A DNA stretch of 64,000 nt from Aliiruegeria sabulilitoris (lineage in GTDB: Bacteria > Pseudomonadota > Alphaproteobacteria > Rhodobacterales > Rhodobacteraceae), in NCBI RefSeq assembly GCF_001558155.1, contig NZ_LOAS01000011.1, positions 62,001 to 126,000 of the forward strand, read 5' to 3'. The translations under genes were made by a program, and so were the position numbers. Positions 23,588-32,966 of this stretch are shown here, in pieces. The notes under the pieces are model-generated. The model was not told the origin of the DNA, made no database searches, and saw only the letters and a program-made list of their open reading frames with translations. Every line of letters begins with the position of its first letter. The first letter of the stretch is position 1.

Positions 23588-25921
23588 TCAGGCCTTCATC
23601 AGCTTCTGCACCACGACCTTGAAGCTGCGCTCGTCGGCATCGGTGAGGTAGATGTCGCAGTCGTAACCCTGGTCGTCGATGAAGTTGAAAACCCGGCGCG
23701 GCGCGTCCTTGGGATAGGGCACAAGAACGGTCGCGATCCGGTGGCGCATGGCCTTCGGGAATGCTGCCCGCACGTTGCTGCCGACAGGCAGGCCCTCGAT
23801 TTCAGCCGGATCGACGTCTTGGTAGCCCTCTTGCTGCGTCAGGGTCGGCGCGCCGGCTTCAGAGTAGAGCAACTTGCCATAATACCCAGCCCGCTCACCG
23901 GTGTAGCGGAAGCTGTCGGATCCCAGCTGGAAGGGGCCGTTGGCGTGGCAAAGCCAGTCGATGGATACTGGCTCTTCGGCGTCGATGTTGTCGACGAGGA
24001 CGAAGTAACTGTCATGCACGAAATAGACTTCGCGCTCGACCTTCGTCACCTCTGGCGAGAGCACCTTGTAGGCCTCGGTCGCATCGCCCTTGATATAGAA
24101 GTGATCGCCGCGCTCCTCGGCGGTGATCAGCTTGCCGGTGGCGCGCGCAGTCATCGCCTTGTCGCGGTCGGCATACTGGCCCTTGCCATTGATCAGAATG
24201 GCGTTCTTGGATCGTGTCTGGCGGCGCCAATTCCGGTGCATCGAGGTATTGAAGCCGATGTAGTAGCCCGACTGAACGGCAAGATCCTCGCCGAATGCCG
24301 ACATGCAGAAGGCGTTCTGGTCCCCGTGGCTGTGGCTGATCGAGCCGAAGGGGCTGGACTTGAAGATGAACGAGATATGCTCGTCCGGATTGCCCATCCG
24401 GTGCTGGATCGAGGCCCAGCCGACGCCCTTGAACCATTTCAGACGCTCGGCATCCGACGGCGGTTCGGCGGCGACGGTCGGCCAGTCGTGGCGATAGCAC
24501 ATCTCGTCGAAATTCAGGTCCCACCAACCGTAATTGTAGAACATCCCCTCGGTCCCGGGGTCGTTCTTCTTCACCTCGTCATAGTACCACTGGAAGGCAC
24601 CGTTACCGGTGACGCCCGCATATTGGCGCAGGTTATAGGCCACCTTCAGGCAGACCTGGTCGCCCATCGTGGAATCGTCACCGAAGGTGCCGCGCCGCGT
24701 ATCCGCCGGCTTTGTATAGAGCGGGAAATAGCCCGTGTTCTTGAAGAACGGCCGCTGGTAAAGATCGAGGCCCGTGAAGTTCTTCAGGTAGTTGGCCCCG
24801 TCGATCAGATAGGCCATCGCCGTCATCCAGTAATGCGGCCCCTCGGCCCAGCCGCCATCCGGGTCGCCCCAGGGCGAATAGACGGTGAACAGGAACTCGA
24901 TGGAATAGTCGAGCCACTCGCGGGCTTCTTCCTCTTCGCCCAGCATGGCGATGCAGCAGGGGATCAGCACCGCATAGACGGCCCGCACGGCGTGGCTGTC
25001 ATAGGGGAACAGGTGGATATTGGCGTGCTTGATGATGTGATCGGCGATCTCGCGGGTACGTTCGAGCAACGCGGCACGCACCTTGTCACGTTCCTGCTCA
25101 GTCAGCTCGTCATAGAGCCAGTCATAGCCCCAGGCGAGCGCGTCGGTGATGCGGAAGGCCCATTCGTCGGTATAGGACCGCGAGGTCGTGCCCTTGGGGT
25201 CCCATTCGGCCACGGAAAGAAGCCAGTCCTTGGCTTTGTCCAGCAGGGCCTGATCCCCCAACACCTGCCCGGCGATGGCCAGGTGACGGATGGCATAAAT
25301 CACCTCCTGGCAGTCGATATAGCCCTGCCGCCAGACCGGCGGGGTGCGCTGGTTGTTCGGATAAGGGGCGATTTCCGGCGTGATGGGGCGGTCGATCCAC
25401 GGCTTGACGCTTTTCTCGTAGAAGGTCGACCAAGTGCAATGATCGGGATCGGCCGCAACGGCATCCTTGAAGGCGGCAAGCTCCCTGGGCCCGAGCCAGA
25501 GCCGCGGATGGGCCATCTCAGCCTTGGAATAACGTGACTTGCGCGCGGCAAGCGGCACTTCCGGCACCCCATCGGGCACCACGAAATCGCGCACCGAGCT
25601 CCAGGCCGTCGCCGGGCCCTTCGCCTCGGCATCCCAGACGGCATAGCTCCAGAAATACGCGCCGGGTTCCAGAACCACGTCCGGCGTCATGAAGTTCAGC
25701 GGAATATCTGCAAAGACCCGTGTTGTCTTGTTCGGAAACGTCGGATCCGGGGAGATCCGCAGGACGTAACGCGCGTCATCCTCCACCACGGGCAGCCACA
25801 TGAAGCGTGGCGGATTCTCGACAACCTCTTCGCCGCCGGCGGGCGCGTAATGAATGTTCAACCGGCCGGCGCGGGGTTCATCGAGATAGGCGGTGGCGTC
25901 TTTCATGGCAGTCGAAGTCAT
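23588..25921 (-). CDS. PL15 exo-type oligoalginate lyase
   Basis: A 777-aa heparinase II/III-like polysaccharide lyase, the size of the Agrobacterium exo-oligoalginate lyase Atu3025. Residues corresponding to the Atu3025 catalytic set (His311, Tyr365, His531 from memory) are H310 (YDSHAV), Y364 (GPHYWM) and H530 (SISHSHGDQN), each offset by one. The N-terminal RLNIHYAP...ENPPRFMWLP segment also matches that enzyme. It has no signal peptide, so it acts in the cytoplasm on imported oligomers, releasing monomers for KdgF and the reductase. ATG 25921 has AAGGA upstream; the in-frame extension to 26029 is unlikely. Confidence 0.9.
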   Translation of the reverse strand: MTSTAMKDATAYLDEPRAGRLNIHYAPAGGEEVVENPPRFMWLPVVEDDARYVLRISPDPTFPNKTTRVFADIPLNFMTPDVVLEPGAYFWSYAVWDAEAKGPATAWSSVRDFVVPDGVPEVPLAARKSRYSKAEMAHPRLWLGPRELAAFKDAVAADPDHCTWSTFYEKSVKPWIDRPITPEIAPYPNNQRTPPVWRQGYIDCQEVIYAIRHLAIAGQVLGDQALLDKAKDWLLSVAEWDPKGTTSRSYTDEWAFRITDALAWGYDWLYDELTEQERDKVRAALLERTREIADHIIKHANIHLFPYDSHAVRAVYAVLIPCCIAMLGEEEEAREWLDYSIEFLFTVYSPWGDPDGGWAEGPHYWMTAMAYLIDGANYLKNFTGLDLYQRPFFKNTGYFPLYTKPADTRRGTFGDDSTMGDQVCLKVAYNLRQYAGVTGNGAFQWYYDEVKKNDPGTEGMFYNYGWWDLNFDEMCYRHDWPTVAAEPPSDAERLKWFKGVGWASIQHRMGNPDEHISFIFKSSPFGSISHSHGDQNAFCMSAFGEDLAVQSGYYIGFNTSMHRNWRRQTRSKNAILINGKGQYADRDKAMTARATGKLITAEERGDHFYIKGDATEAYKVLSPEVTKVEREVYFVHDSYFVLVDNIDAEEPVSIDWLCHANGPFQLGSDSFRYTGERAGYYGKLLYSEAGAPTLTQQEGYQDVDPAEIEGLPVGSNVRAAFPKAMRHRIATVLVPYPKDAPRRVFNFIDDQGYDCDIYLTDADERSFKVVVQKLMKA

Positions 25922-26054
25922 CGACGGGCGTCCTTGGATATCGGGAGTTGCGAATGGCTGGCGCCGCCCTCGGGGGAGAGGGAGTGTCGGGCGACGCCAG
26001 GTCTTGGTGCCGCCGCCCGCAATGCTCATCCGGGCGGCGACGGGAGACGACCTG

Positions 26055-27611
26055 TCAGCCGCCGTACTGGCGGTCGTAGGCCGATTGCATGACTTCGAGC
26101 ACTTCGTTCATGCCCATGCGGTCGAGTTGGGACATGTAGTCGTCCCATTCGGCCTCCACGTCGGAGGAGCCGAGGATCCACGCCTGCTGCTTTTCAAGCA
26201 TGTAGGTCCGGGCGGAGGCGAAATACTTGTCGAACACCTTCTGCTCATCGGCATTCATTGCGACGCCGAGGAACTGGTCGATCAGGTAATCGCCTTCGTC
26301 ATAGAGCGCGATGCCTTCGAGCGCGTACTTGTTGGACCACTGCTTTTCATACTCGTAGTCCTGGAAGTAGCCGCGGGCCTGAAGCTGCGCGCCAATCTCG
26401 TAGAGCTGCGAGTTTACCGGACGACCGTTGGTCAGGAACTCCTCGGTGAACTGCGGCTTGCCGTCGACCATGTTGTAGGTCTGCCCCTCGACACCGAAAT
26501 TCACCAGGCGGCGGCCTTCGGGCGAGAAGTAGAAGTCGAAATACTTGATGGTCTCCACGGGATGCTTGTTGGTGCCACCGATGGCCCAGCCGTCCGGCTT
26601 GACCGGAATGCGGCGGTGCTCCTCGATGCGGTCGCCATTGACGTTCTCCGGCGGAGCAAAGGCCTTGAACTCGAAGCCCGGGATCGGTTCGGCGAGCGTG
26701 TCGTTATAGCCGGACGTGGAGGCGAACCAATCATGGGTCATGCCGCCGAGGTTCTCCGACAACAGGTATTCACGCGCGGAGGAGCCACGGGTGAAGACTT
26801 CGGCGTCGATCAGTCCTTCTTCGTACCACTGGGCCAGGTTCTTGACGCCTTCCCGGTAGCCTTCTCCCATGTAGGGATACTTGATCTTGCCTTCGTCGAC
26901 ATAGAAGTCGTGATAGGTGTCCGAGCCCGAGGAACGGCCGCCCCAGAGCGTCACCAGCCGCGGGAGTTCTTCCCACTGGCGCGCGAAATAGGGAACCTCG
27001 TCAGCCATGCCGTTGCCGTTCGGGTCCTGCGTCTTGAACGCGGTCAGGACGGCGTGCAGTTCCTCGACATTGTTCGGAACTTCCAGCCCGAGCTTGTCCA
27101 GCCAATCGTAGCGGATGAAGAAGGCCCGACCGTATTTCCCGTCCGGCAGGTAGGGAATGTAGTAGAGATTGCCATCCGAGGAGGAGGCCGCCGCCATGAG
27201 TTCCGGACGCTCGTCAAAGAACGCCTTGATATGGGGCGCATGCTCTTCGATCAGGTCGTTGAGCGGCACGTAGGCACCTTGCGGACCATATTGGTCGACG
27301 GATTCCTTGATCCGGGCGCTGCCGATGATGTCGGGCAGCTTGCCGGTCGCCAGAAGCAGGTTCATGGCCTCCGCGCTGTTGGTCGAGTTCGACCCGACCG
27401 TCGCGTTCTTGAGATGAATGTTGGTCATCTCGCGGGCGACCTTCTCGACCGGCCAGTCTTCATCATAGGCGGTGGAGCGCACATGGTGCAGGTGGATCGT
27501 CAACTCCAGCGGATCGTCGACGATCTTGTGATCGTCATTGGCCAGCGCCGGCGACACTGTAATCAGTGCCGTCGTAGCCATAGCAGCTGCCGTGAGAGTC
27601 AGTTTTCGCAT
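26055..27611 (-). CDS. ABC solute-binding protein, AlgQ-like alginate oligomer binder
   Basis: A 518-aa periplasmic binding protein with a signal peptide (MRKLTLTAAAMATTALITVSPALA). It is about as long as AlgQ1/AlgQ2 of Sphingomonas sp. A1, and the accompanying permeases and ATPase also match the AlgM1, AlgM2 and AlgS sizes. With the PL15 lyase downstream, the ligand is most likely an alginate or other uronate oligosaccharide. No lipobox is present. GGGAGG stands 5 nt before ATG 27611; the longer frame beginning at 27644 overlaps the permease gene and would spoil the signal. Its C-terminus is mirrored by the remnant at 19172-19264. Confidence 0.88.
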   Translation of the reverse strand: MRKLTLTAAAMATTALITVSPALANDDHKIVDDPLELTIHLHHVRSTAYDEDWPVEKVAREMTNIHLKNATVGSNSTNSAEAMNLLLATGKLPDIIGSARIKESVDQYGPQGAYVPLNDLIEEHAPHIKAFFDERPELMAAASSSDGNLYYIPYLPDGKYGRAFFIRYDWLDKLGLEVPNNVEELHAVLTAFKTQDPNGNGMADEVPYFARQWEELPRLVTLWGGRSSGSDTYHDFYVDEGKIKYPYMGEGYREGVKNLAQWYEEGLIDAEVFTRGSSAREYLLSENLGGMTHDWFASTSGYNDTLAEPIPGFEFKAFAPPENVNGDRIEEHRRIPVKPDGWAIGGTNKHPVETIKYFDFYFSPEGRRLVNFGVEGQTYNMVDGKPQFTEEFLTNGRPVNSQLYEIGAQLQARGYFQDYEYEKQWSNKYALEGIALYDEGDYLIDQFLGVAMNADEQKVFDKYFASARTYMLEKQQAWILGSSDVEAEWDDYMSQLDRMGMNEVLEVMQSAYDRQYGG

Positions 27612-27640
27612 AGAAACCTCCCTGTATGCGATTATTGTCG

Positions 27641-28522
27641 TCATTCCTTCACCCCTCCGAGCATGATGCCCTTGTTGAAGTACTTCTGTACCCAGGGGTA
27701 GATGAGCAGGACCGGGATGATCGAGCAGACGATGATCGCCGCCGTGACCGTCTCGACCGAGTAGGGTGCGCTCAGCAGGGTCGAGGAGAATTCCTCGTCG
27801 TCAGAGAGCGCCGAGATCGTATGGCGCAAATAGACCTGGAGCGGGATCTTGCCCTCATCTGTCAGCAGCACCATGGCCCAGAAGAAGCCGTTCCAGCGGG
27901 CCACGATGCAGAAGAGCGTGATCGTGGCGATGGCCGGCTTCGAAAGGGGCACGAAGACTTTCCAGAGGATCTGGAACTCGTTGGCGCCGTCCATCCGTGC
28001 CGCTTCCTGGAAAGAATCCGGGATGCTTTCGAAGAAGTTCCTGAGCAGGATGATGTTGAAGGCGTTGACCGCGAAGGCGATGATGATGCCGAAATAGCTG
28101 TCCAGAAGCCCGAGGTCCCGGATGTTCAGCCAGAACGGGATCATGCCGGCATGGAACCACATCGTAAACGCCACCATCAGGTTCCAGAAGCGCCGCCCCC
28201 AGAGATTGGGCCGCGACAGCGCGTAGGCCCCGGGGATCACCAGCAGGAGCGACGTGAACGTGCCGCCGAAGGTGTAGATGAAGGTGTTCTTGTAGGAGTT
28301 CCAGAAGGCCGGATCCGACATCACCCGCTCATAGGCGGCCAATGTCAGGTCGACCGGAGACAGCACCACCGTCCCTGCCCGCGCCGCGAAGCCGGAGGAC
28401 AAGGACATCGCCGTGATATAGATGAACGGGTAGAGCGCGGAGATCGCGAAGACCGCGATCAACGCCATGTTGATATAGACGAACAGCTTGTCGCCGCGGG
28501 AATAAAGATTCATGTTTTTCAT
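27641..28522 (-). CDS. ABC permease, AlgM2/LplC-like
   Basis: A 293-aa inner-membrane permease, the same length as AlgM2 of Sphingomonas sp. A1, with six membrane segments and the EAA loop EAARMDGANEFQILWKVFVPLSKP that docks the ATPase. It forms the translocation pore with the 325-aa permease encoded upstream. It lies 12 bp after that gene and 29 bp before the binding protein. Specificity for alginate oligomers is inferred from the operon. Confidence 0.9.
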   Translation of the reverse strand: MKNMNLYSRGDKLFVYINMALIAVFAISALYPFIYITAMSLSSGFAARAGTVVLSPVDLTLAAYERVMSDPAFWNSYKNTFIYTFGGTFTSLLLVIPGAYALSRPNLWGRRFWNLMVAFTMWFHAGMIPFWLNIRDLGLLDSYFGIIIAFAVNAFNIILLRNFFESIPDSFQEAARMDGANEFQILWKVFVPLSKPAIATITLFCIVARWNGFFWAMVLLTDEGKIPLQVYLRHTISALSDDEEFSSTLLSAPYSVETVTAAIIVCSIIPVLLIYPWVQKYFNKGIMLGGVKE

Positions 28523-28534
28523 GTGCTTATACCC

Positions 28535-29512
28535 TTACCAAAGCGATGTCTTGGAAACGCGCTTGGCGATTGTGTTGGCGCTCATAACCAGGCAGAAGGC
28601 CACGATCGCGTTGAACAGGCCGGCGGCGGCGGCAAGGTCGTACTGACCTCCAATCAGACCCTGGCGGTAGATATACGTGTTGATCACGTCCGCGGTCTGG
28701 TAGGTTGCCGGCTGGTAGAGCAGGATGATCATCTCGAAGCTCACCTCGAGCAGGTTGCCGATACGGATGATCAGCATGATGATGATCGTCGGCAGGATGC
28801 AGGGTATGGTGATCTTCCACATCATCTGCCAACGGTTCGCCCCGTCGACCACGGCCGATTCATAAAGCGAAGGGTTCACGCCCGCGATGGCCGCGAGGAA
28901 GACGATGGACTGGAAGCCCGCCTCCTGCCAGATACCCGAGCCGATGAAGATCGGCCGGAACCATTCCGGTTTCGTCAGGAAGTAGATCGGATCGACGCCG
29001 AACCACCCCAAAACGGTGTTCACGATACCAGCTGAAGGCGAGAAAGCCGTGATGATGATACCGGCGATGATCACCGAGGAGATGAAGTGCGGCAGGTAGA
29101 CGATGGTCTGTGCCGTCCGCTTGAAGGTCTCGTTCAGGATCTCGTTGAACATCAGCGCCAGGATGATCGGCATCGGGAAGCCGATGAACAGGGTCATCGC
29201 CGAGATGATGAGCGTGTTCTTCAGGGCCCGCAGGAACTGGTCACTCTGGAACAGCGTCTGAAAATGTTCGAGGCCGACCCAGGGGCTGCCGTCGATGCCG
29301 AGGAAAACGGAATAATCCTTGAACGCGATCTGGAGCCCGTACATCGGGCGATAGAGGAAGAGCAGGAACCAGATGATGACCGGGGCCAGCATAAGGTAGA
29401 TCTGCCACTCACGGCGAAGATGCATCTGAATGCGATCGAGCCGCTGCGACATGGTCAGTTTGGGGACGATCGTTTCTGTCCCGGCTGACGATTCTTTATC
29501 GATCATTGCCAT
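28535..29512 (-). CDS. ABC permease, AlgM1/LplB-like
   Basis: A 325-aa permease of the sugar ABC class (AlgM1 of Sphingomonas sp. A1 is 324 aa). It has a longer N-terminal cytoplasmic arm (to about residue 37), then six membrane segments and the EAA-type loop ESAVVDGANRWQMMWKITIPCILP. It pairs with the 293-aa permease. GAGGA precedes ATG 29512, 10 bp after the ATPase gene. Confidence 0.9.
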   Translation of the reverse strand: MAMIDKESSAGTETIVPKLTMSQRLDRIQMHLRREWQIYLMLAPVIIWFLLFLYRPMYGLQIAFKDYSVFLGIDGSPWVGLEHFQTLFQSDQFLRALKNTLIISAMTLFIGFPMPIILALMFNEILNETFKRTAQTIVYLPHFISSVIIAGIIITAFSPSAGIVNTVLGWFGVDPIYFLTKPEWFRPIFIGSGIWQEAGFQSIVFLAAIAGVNPSLYESAVVDGANRWQMMWKITIPCILPTIIIMLIIRIGNLLEVSFEMIILLYQPATYQTADVINTYIYRQGLIGGQYDLAAAAGLFNAIVAFCLVMSANTIAKRVSKTSLW

Positions 29513-29522
29513 TGGTTTATCC

Positions 29523-30617
29523 TCAGGCCGCCTGACCGAGTGCTCGGCCGGACTCCTTGTCGAAGAGCTTGACGCGCTCGGGCTTCACATGCAGCGCGTT
29601 CACGCCTTGCAGGTGGCCAATCTCGCCATGGGTTTCCACCTTGGCGACAAAGGGCTGATCGCCGACATGGGTATGCAGCAGAGCCTCCGACCCCAGCGTC
29701 TCGATCAGGTCGAGGCTGATCGGAATCTCGGCAGTGCCCTCCTCGGCAGTCAGCATCACATGCTCGGGGCGTATTCCGACGATCACTTCGCGCCCGGCCG
29801 AGCCGCGTAGCGCTTCCTGGCCATGCAACTGGATAATGGTGCCATTGGCGTGGGCAATCGGGCCGGCGTCACTGTCTTCCAGCCTCGCCTCGAACTGGTT
29901 CATCGGCGGCGAACCGATGAAACCGGCGACGAAGACATTGGCCGGGTTGTTGAACAGCTCCATCGGCGTGCCGATCTGCTCGATCCGTCCGTCGCACATC
30001 ACTACGATCCGGTCGGCCAGTGTCATTGCTTCCACCTGGTCGTGGGTCACGTAGACGGACGTCACGCCGAGCCGGTTGTGCAGGCGCTTGATTTCCGCCC
30101 GCATCTGCGTGCGCAGCTTGGCGTCGAGGTTGCTGAGCGGTTCGTCGAAGAGGAACACCTCGGGATGGCGCACGATGGCGCGGCCCATGGCAACACGCTG
30201 ACGCTGGCCGCCCGAAAGGTCCGCCGGGCGGCGTTCGAGATATTCCGTCAAACCGAGAATCTTGGCGACCTCGTCGATCGACTTGGCGATCTCGTCCTTG
30301 GGCACCTTCCGAATTCGGAGGCCGAAGGCCATGTTCTCGGCGACGTTCAGATGCGGATAGAGCGCATAGTTCTGAAACACCATCGCCACGTCGCGATCCT
30401 TCGGGGCAACACGATTCATCACCCGGTCGCCGATGCGAAGCGTTCCGTCCGAAATCTCCTCCAGGCCGGCGATCATGCGCAACGTGGTGGACTTGCCACA
30501 GCCGGACGGGCCGACCAGAACCACGAATTCCTTTGGATCGATTTCAAGGTCGATCCCGTGGACGACCTCGATGGCACCGTATCTCTTCACGATCTGTTCC
30601 AGAAAAACGCCAGACAT
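29523..30617 (-). CDS. ABC transporter ATPase, AlgS/UgpC-like
   Basis: A 364-aa ATP-binding subunit of the MalK/UgpC class. Walker A is GPSGCGKST, the signature is LSGGQRQR, Walker B is VFLFDEPLSNLD, the H-loop is YVTHD, and a C-terminal regulatory (TOBE/OB-fold) domain follows from about residue 235. It energises the alginate-type importer encoded downstream; AlgS is 363 aa. Two ATGs are adjacent (30620 and 30617); the second leaves better spacing from GGGAGG. It is the first gene after the GntR regulator, 30 bp away. Confidence 0.93.
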   Translation of the reverse strand: MSGVFLEQIVKRYGAIEVVHGIDLEIDPKEFVVLVGPSGCGKSTTLRMIAGLEEISDGTLRIGDRVMNRVAPKDRDVAMVFQNYALYPHLNVAENMAFGLRIRKVPKDEIAKSIDEVAKILGLTEYLERRPADLSGGQRQRVAMGRAIVRHPEVFLFDEPLSNLDAKLRTQMRAEIKRLHNRLGVTSVYVTHDQVEAMTLADRIVVMCDGRIEQIGTPMELFNNPANVFVAGFIGSPPMNQFEARLEDSDAGPIAHANGTIIQLHGQEALRGSAGREVIVGIRPEHVMLTAEEGTAEIPISLDLIETLGSEALLHTHVGDQPFVAKVETHGEIGHLQGVNALHVKPERVKLFDKESGRALGQAA

Positions 30618-30647
30618 CATTCCTCCCGATCTGGGGTTTTGCCCGCG

Positions 30648-31430
30648 TCAAGCGCGGAGCAATTGGGGCCGCTTCACGGCGGCGTTGAGCTTTTCGATGT
30701 GTTCAAGCAGGCCGGGCTGTCGCGAGAGCGTCTCGATCTCGCTGCCCAACCCTCCGATATGGGCCAGAAGGGTGGCTTCCGCCTCCGCCGGATTTCCGGC
30801 ACAGACCGCATCCCTGATGGAACGATGCTGCCGAATGATTTCCGGCCCCCTGCGGATATTGTTCTGCGTCTTGAGGTGGCGGACGCGATCGACATCCGCC
30901 TGTACGCCCTTCGCGGTCCACCACACGCCAGGCACACCGGCGAGCTCGTAGAGCGCCCGGTGAAAATCCTCGTCCAACTCGAAGAAGGCGCGGTAGTCGT
31001 CTCTTTCGATCGCGTCTTCCTGCTGGGACAGGTTCGCATCGAGCCGCTCACAGAACGCCCCGGATGCAGAAAGCGATCGCCGTGCGGCCTTGCGCACCGC
31101 TCCGATCTCGAGATTGACCCGGATGAAGCAAGCTTCGAGGTAACGGTCGATCCGGATTGGCGTTACAAAAGTTCCCCTCTTTGGAACAATGTTTACCAGT
31201 CCTGCATCTTCCAAACGTATCAGAGCCTCGCGAACGGGCGTCTTGCTTGTATGCAAAATCTCGGCGACCTCAAGCTCGGAAATTTGCTGTCCCGGTAACA
31301 TCCTGATCTCGACAATCATCGCACGAAGGATACCAAATATCTGTGAAACCTTGCTTTTATTGGACGACAGCCGTTTTCCCAGAAGCAGTTCCGAGATGGT
31401 CTTGGGCTGCACCAAGGGCGCATTTTCCAT
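30648..31430 (-). CDS. GntR-family regulator, FCD domain (alginate-type operon)
   Basis: A 260-aa regulator paralogous to that at 19351-20166, with the same order of winged helix (IFGILRAMIVEIRMLPGQQISELEVAEILHTSKTPVREALIRLED) and FCD helical domain (LDEDFHRALYEL and RQHRSIRDAV provide acidic and His ligand candidates). It leads the operon ATPase-permeases-binding protein-lyase-kdgF-reductase and probably represses it until a uronate intermediate binds. ATG 31430 has GGAGGA 4 nt upstream; the ATG at 31445 is less suitable. AATTTGTAAAAATT and a related inverted repeat lie upstream. Confidence 0.93.
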   Translation of the reverse strand: MENAPLVQPKTISELLLGKRLSSNKSKVSQIFGILRAMIVEIRMLPGQQISELEVAEILHTSKTPVREALIRLEDAGLVNIVPKRGTFVTPIRIDRYLEACFIRVNLEIGAVRKAARRSLSASGAFCERLDANLSQQEDAIERDDYRAFFELDEDFHRALYELAGVPGVWWTAKGVQADVDRVRHLKTQNNIRRGPEIIRQHRSIRDAVCAGNPAEAEATLLAHIGGLGSEIETLSRQPGLLEHIEKLNAAVKRPQLLRA

Positions 31431-31476
31431 AGATTCCTCCGCCAATCCGGCCCCTCCTCGGGCCTATGGTTGACAG

Positions 31477-31525
31477 ATTTGTAATATCTCAGGAGAGGCC
31501 GTGTCTATATGAATTTTTACAAATT
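31477..31525. promoter_or_regulatory. Two ATTTGTAA-type operator candidates upstream of the alginate-type operon
   Basis: AGAT-TTGTAAT-ATCT (31475-31489, 4-bp inverted arms) and AATTTTTACAAATT (31512-31525). The second is the exact reverse complement of the box at 20598-20611. They lie 45-95 bp upstream of the GntR start at 31430, the right place for autoregulation of the whole operon. Confidence 0.6.
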
Positions 31526-31698
31526 AGACAACAATGGGCGAAGGCACCTGCCGCAGGCAGTGTGCATCTTTCAAAATTGTTGTTTTGAATTATTCAGTTA
31601 AGCGGGGGCCGCAGCGCGTAACTTTTTTTGCATCTTGCAGCTTCAGATCGCGTGTTGTCGTTTCGGAATCCCTGCCGGCCTCCGGATCGGCTCAGCCG

Positions 31699-32418
31699 TC
31701 ACTCTCCTTCGAAGACACGCTTTCGCGCATTCTCCAGGTGCTCCCGCATTGCGCGCCGTGCGCCTTCCCCATCCTGGCGTTCGATGGCGTCCATGATGGC
31801 ATAGTGTTCCGCCTGAACCAGGTTGAGGCGTTGCTGCGTCTTCGTGAGGGACAAGCTGCGGGTCAAGTTCATACCGCTCTGGATATTCTCTCGCATCGAC
31901 GTTCTTGCCGCCATGAAATACTGGTTATCCGAGGCGCGACAGATCAAGGCATGCAGATCCTCATCCGCATCGACGCCAAGCTCCCCCTCGCGCACACATC
32001 TATCAAGCTCCTTGATTGCAGCGCGAATCGCGGCAAGATCCTCATCCGTGCGGCGCCGCGCGGCCAAGCAGGCGGCCTCACCCTCCGTAGCCACCCGAAA
32101 TTCAAAGGTTTTTTGGATGTCTGCAATTGAGCCGACGGGGGCGAATTTCATTGCCGCAGCTTCCGGACGCCGCATCACATAGGAGCCGGAGCCCTGGCGG
32201 GACTGGATGACATCATCCTCCCGTAATTGACGCAGCGCCTGGCGCAATACCGGACGGGACACCCCGAATTCCTCGCACATGGCATGTTCGGAGGGCAGCT
32301 TTCCTCCGATCGGAAAGTTACCATCGCAGATCGAGGCGAGGATTCTCTCGTAGACATGGTCAGAGAGCGTCGCAGACTTGATTGCCCTCGCCTCATCATC
32401 AAATTGGGTATCCACCAT
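31699..32418 (-). CDS. GntR-family regulator, FadR subfamily
   Basis: A 239-aa regulator with a winged helix (DHVYERILASICDGNFPIGGKLPSEHAMCEEFGVSRPVLRQALRQLREDDVIQSRQGSGSYV) and an FCD-type helical domain (FEFRVATEGEAACLAARR ... DEDLHALICRASDN). The classic SRPVLRQAL recognition helix differs from the KTPVREAL type of the two neighbouring regulators, so it likely reads a different or overlapping site. It may be a second regulator of alginate or uronate genes. ATG 32418 (GGAG 9 nt upstream) was chosen over 32451. Confidence 0.9.
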   Translation of the reverse strand: MVDTQFDDEARAIKSATLSDHVYERILASICDGNFPIGGKLPSEHAMCEEFGVSRPVLRQALRQLREDDVIQSRQGSGSYVMRRPEAAAMKFAPVGSIADIQKTFEFRVATEGEAACLAARRRTDEDLAAIRAAIKELDRCVREGELGVDADEDLHALICRASDNQYFMAARTSMRENIQSGMNLTRSLSLTKTQQRLNLVQAEHYAIMDAIERQDGEGARRAMREHLENARKRVFEGE

Positions 32419-32966
32419 GCCAGCCAACTCCAGAACCCGACGGCACCGCACCCGGCCCCTGCTCGACGCAGAAGGGCGCGGTTTGGCCCACGTTATAGAC
32501 CTGATGGCGCAAAATTACAAATATGATCAAATACGTCGCACGAGCTGAGGTCAATCTCACCATCTGAAGGTGCTGGAAGTACGCGACTGAAATCACCTTG
32601 GCGCACGTTCGGGTTGAGTTCTTATATATTTGGCCCGTCGTGGACCTTGGTCCGATGTCTTGGCGCCTGCGTCATGAAGGCCGCCTGGAGCCTTGGCCGA
32701 AACCTGCAACCTGCATTTCAAATTTCGGCACCGTTGCAATTTGTAATCAATTGTTTCAAACCTAACCTCCTCGGAACCGAGTCTTTGTTCGATATGTGGA
32801 TCTCATGGCAGTCTAAGAGGTTCTGACGACCGATGTTGCAGGTCCGTTCGCGACTGCTGGCCGAATAGACTGGAGACCATGGTGGCGACGGTTGACTGGG
32901 GAAGGAGAAGCAGCCGGTGCGATCCGGGCTGTTATTGTTTCAAACGGATCAAACGGCGGAGTTTCG
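32419..32966. promoter_or_regulatory. Divergent region between FadR-type regulator and MATE exporter, 548 bp, with two ATTTGTAAT boxes
   Basis: No gene is seen. ATTACAAAT at 32514-32522 and ATTTGTAAT at 32739-32747 (within CAATTTGTAATCAATTG) resemble the boxes upstream of the other GntR genes. A short plus-strand frame at 32614-32826 has no supporting features. The MATE promoter must lie here. Confidence 0.45.

Noticed and set aside
25893-27701. Plus-strand open frame of 602 codons opposite the alginate-type binding protein
   Set aside because: The minus-strand gene has a signal peptide, ribosome site and operon context; the plus frame has none.
32614-32826. Plus-strand frame of 70 codons upstream of the MATE gene
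   Set aside because: It crosses an operator-like ATTTGTAAT box and has no ribosome site; considered noncoding.
32947-32952. GGATCA (TGATCC on the minus strand) as another RpoE -35 element
   Set aside because: Eighteen bases downstream there is no TA-type -10 and no gene in the right orientation.
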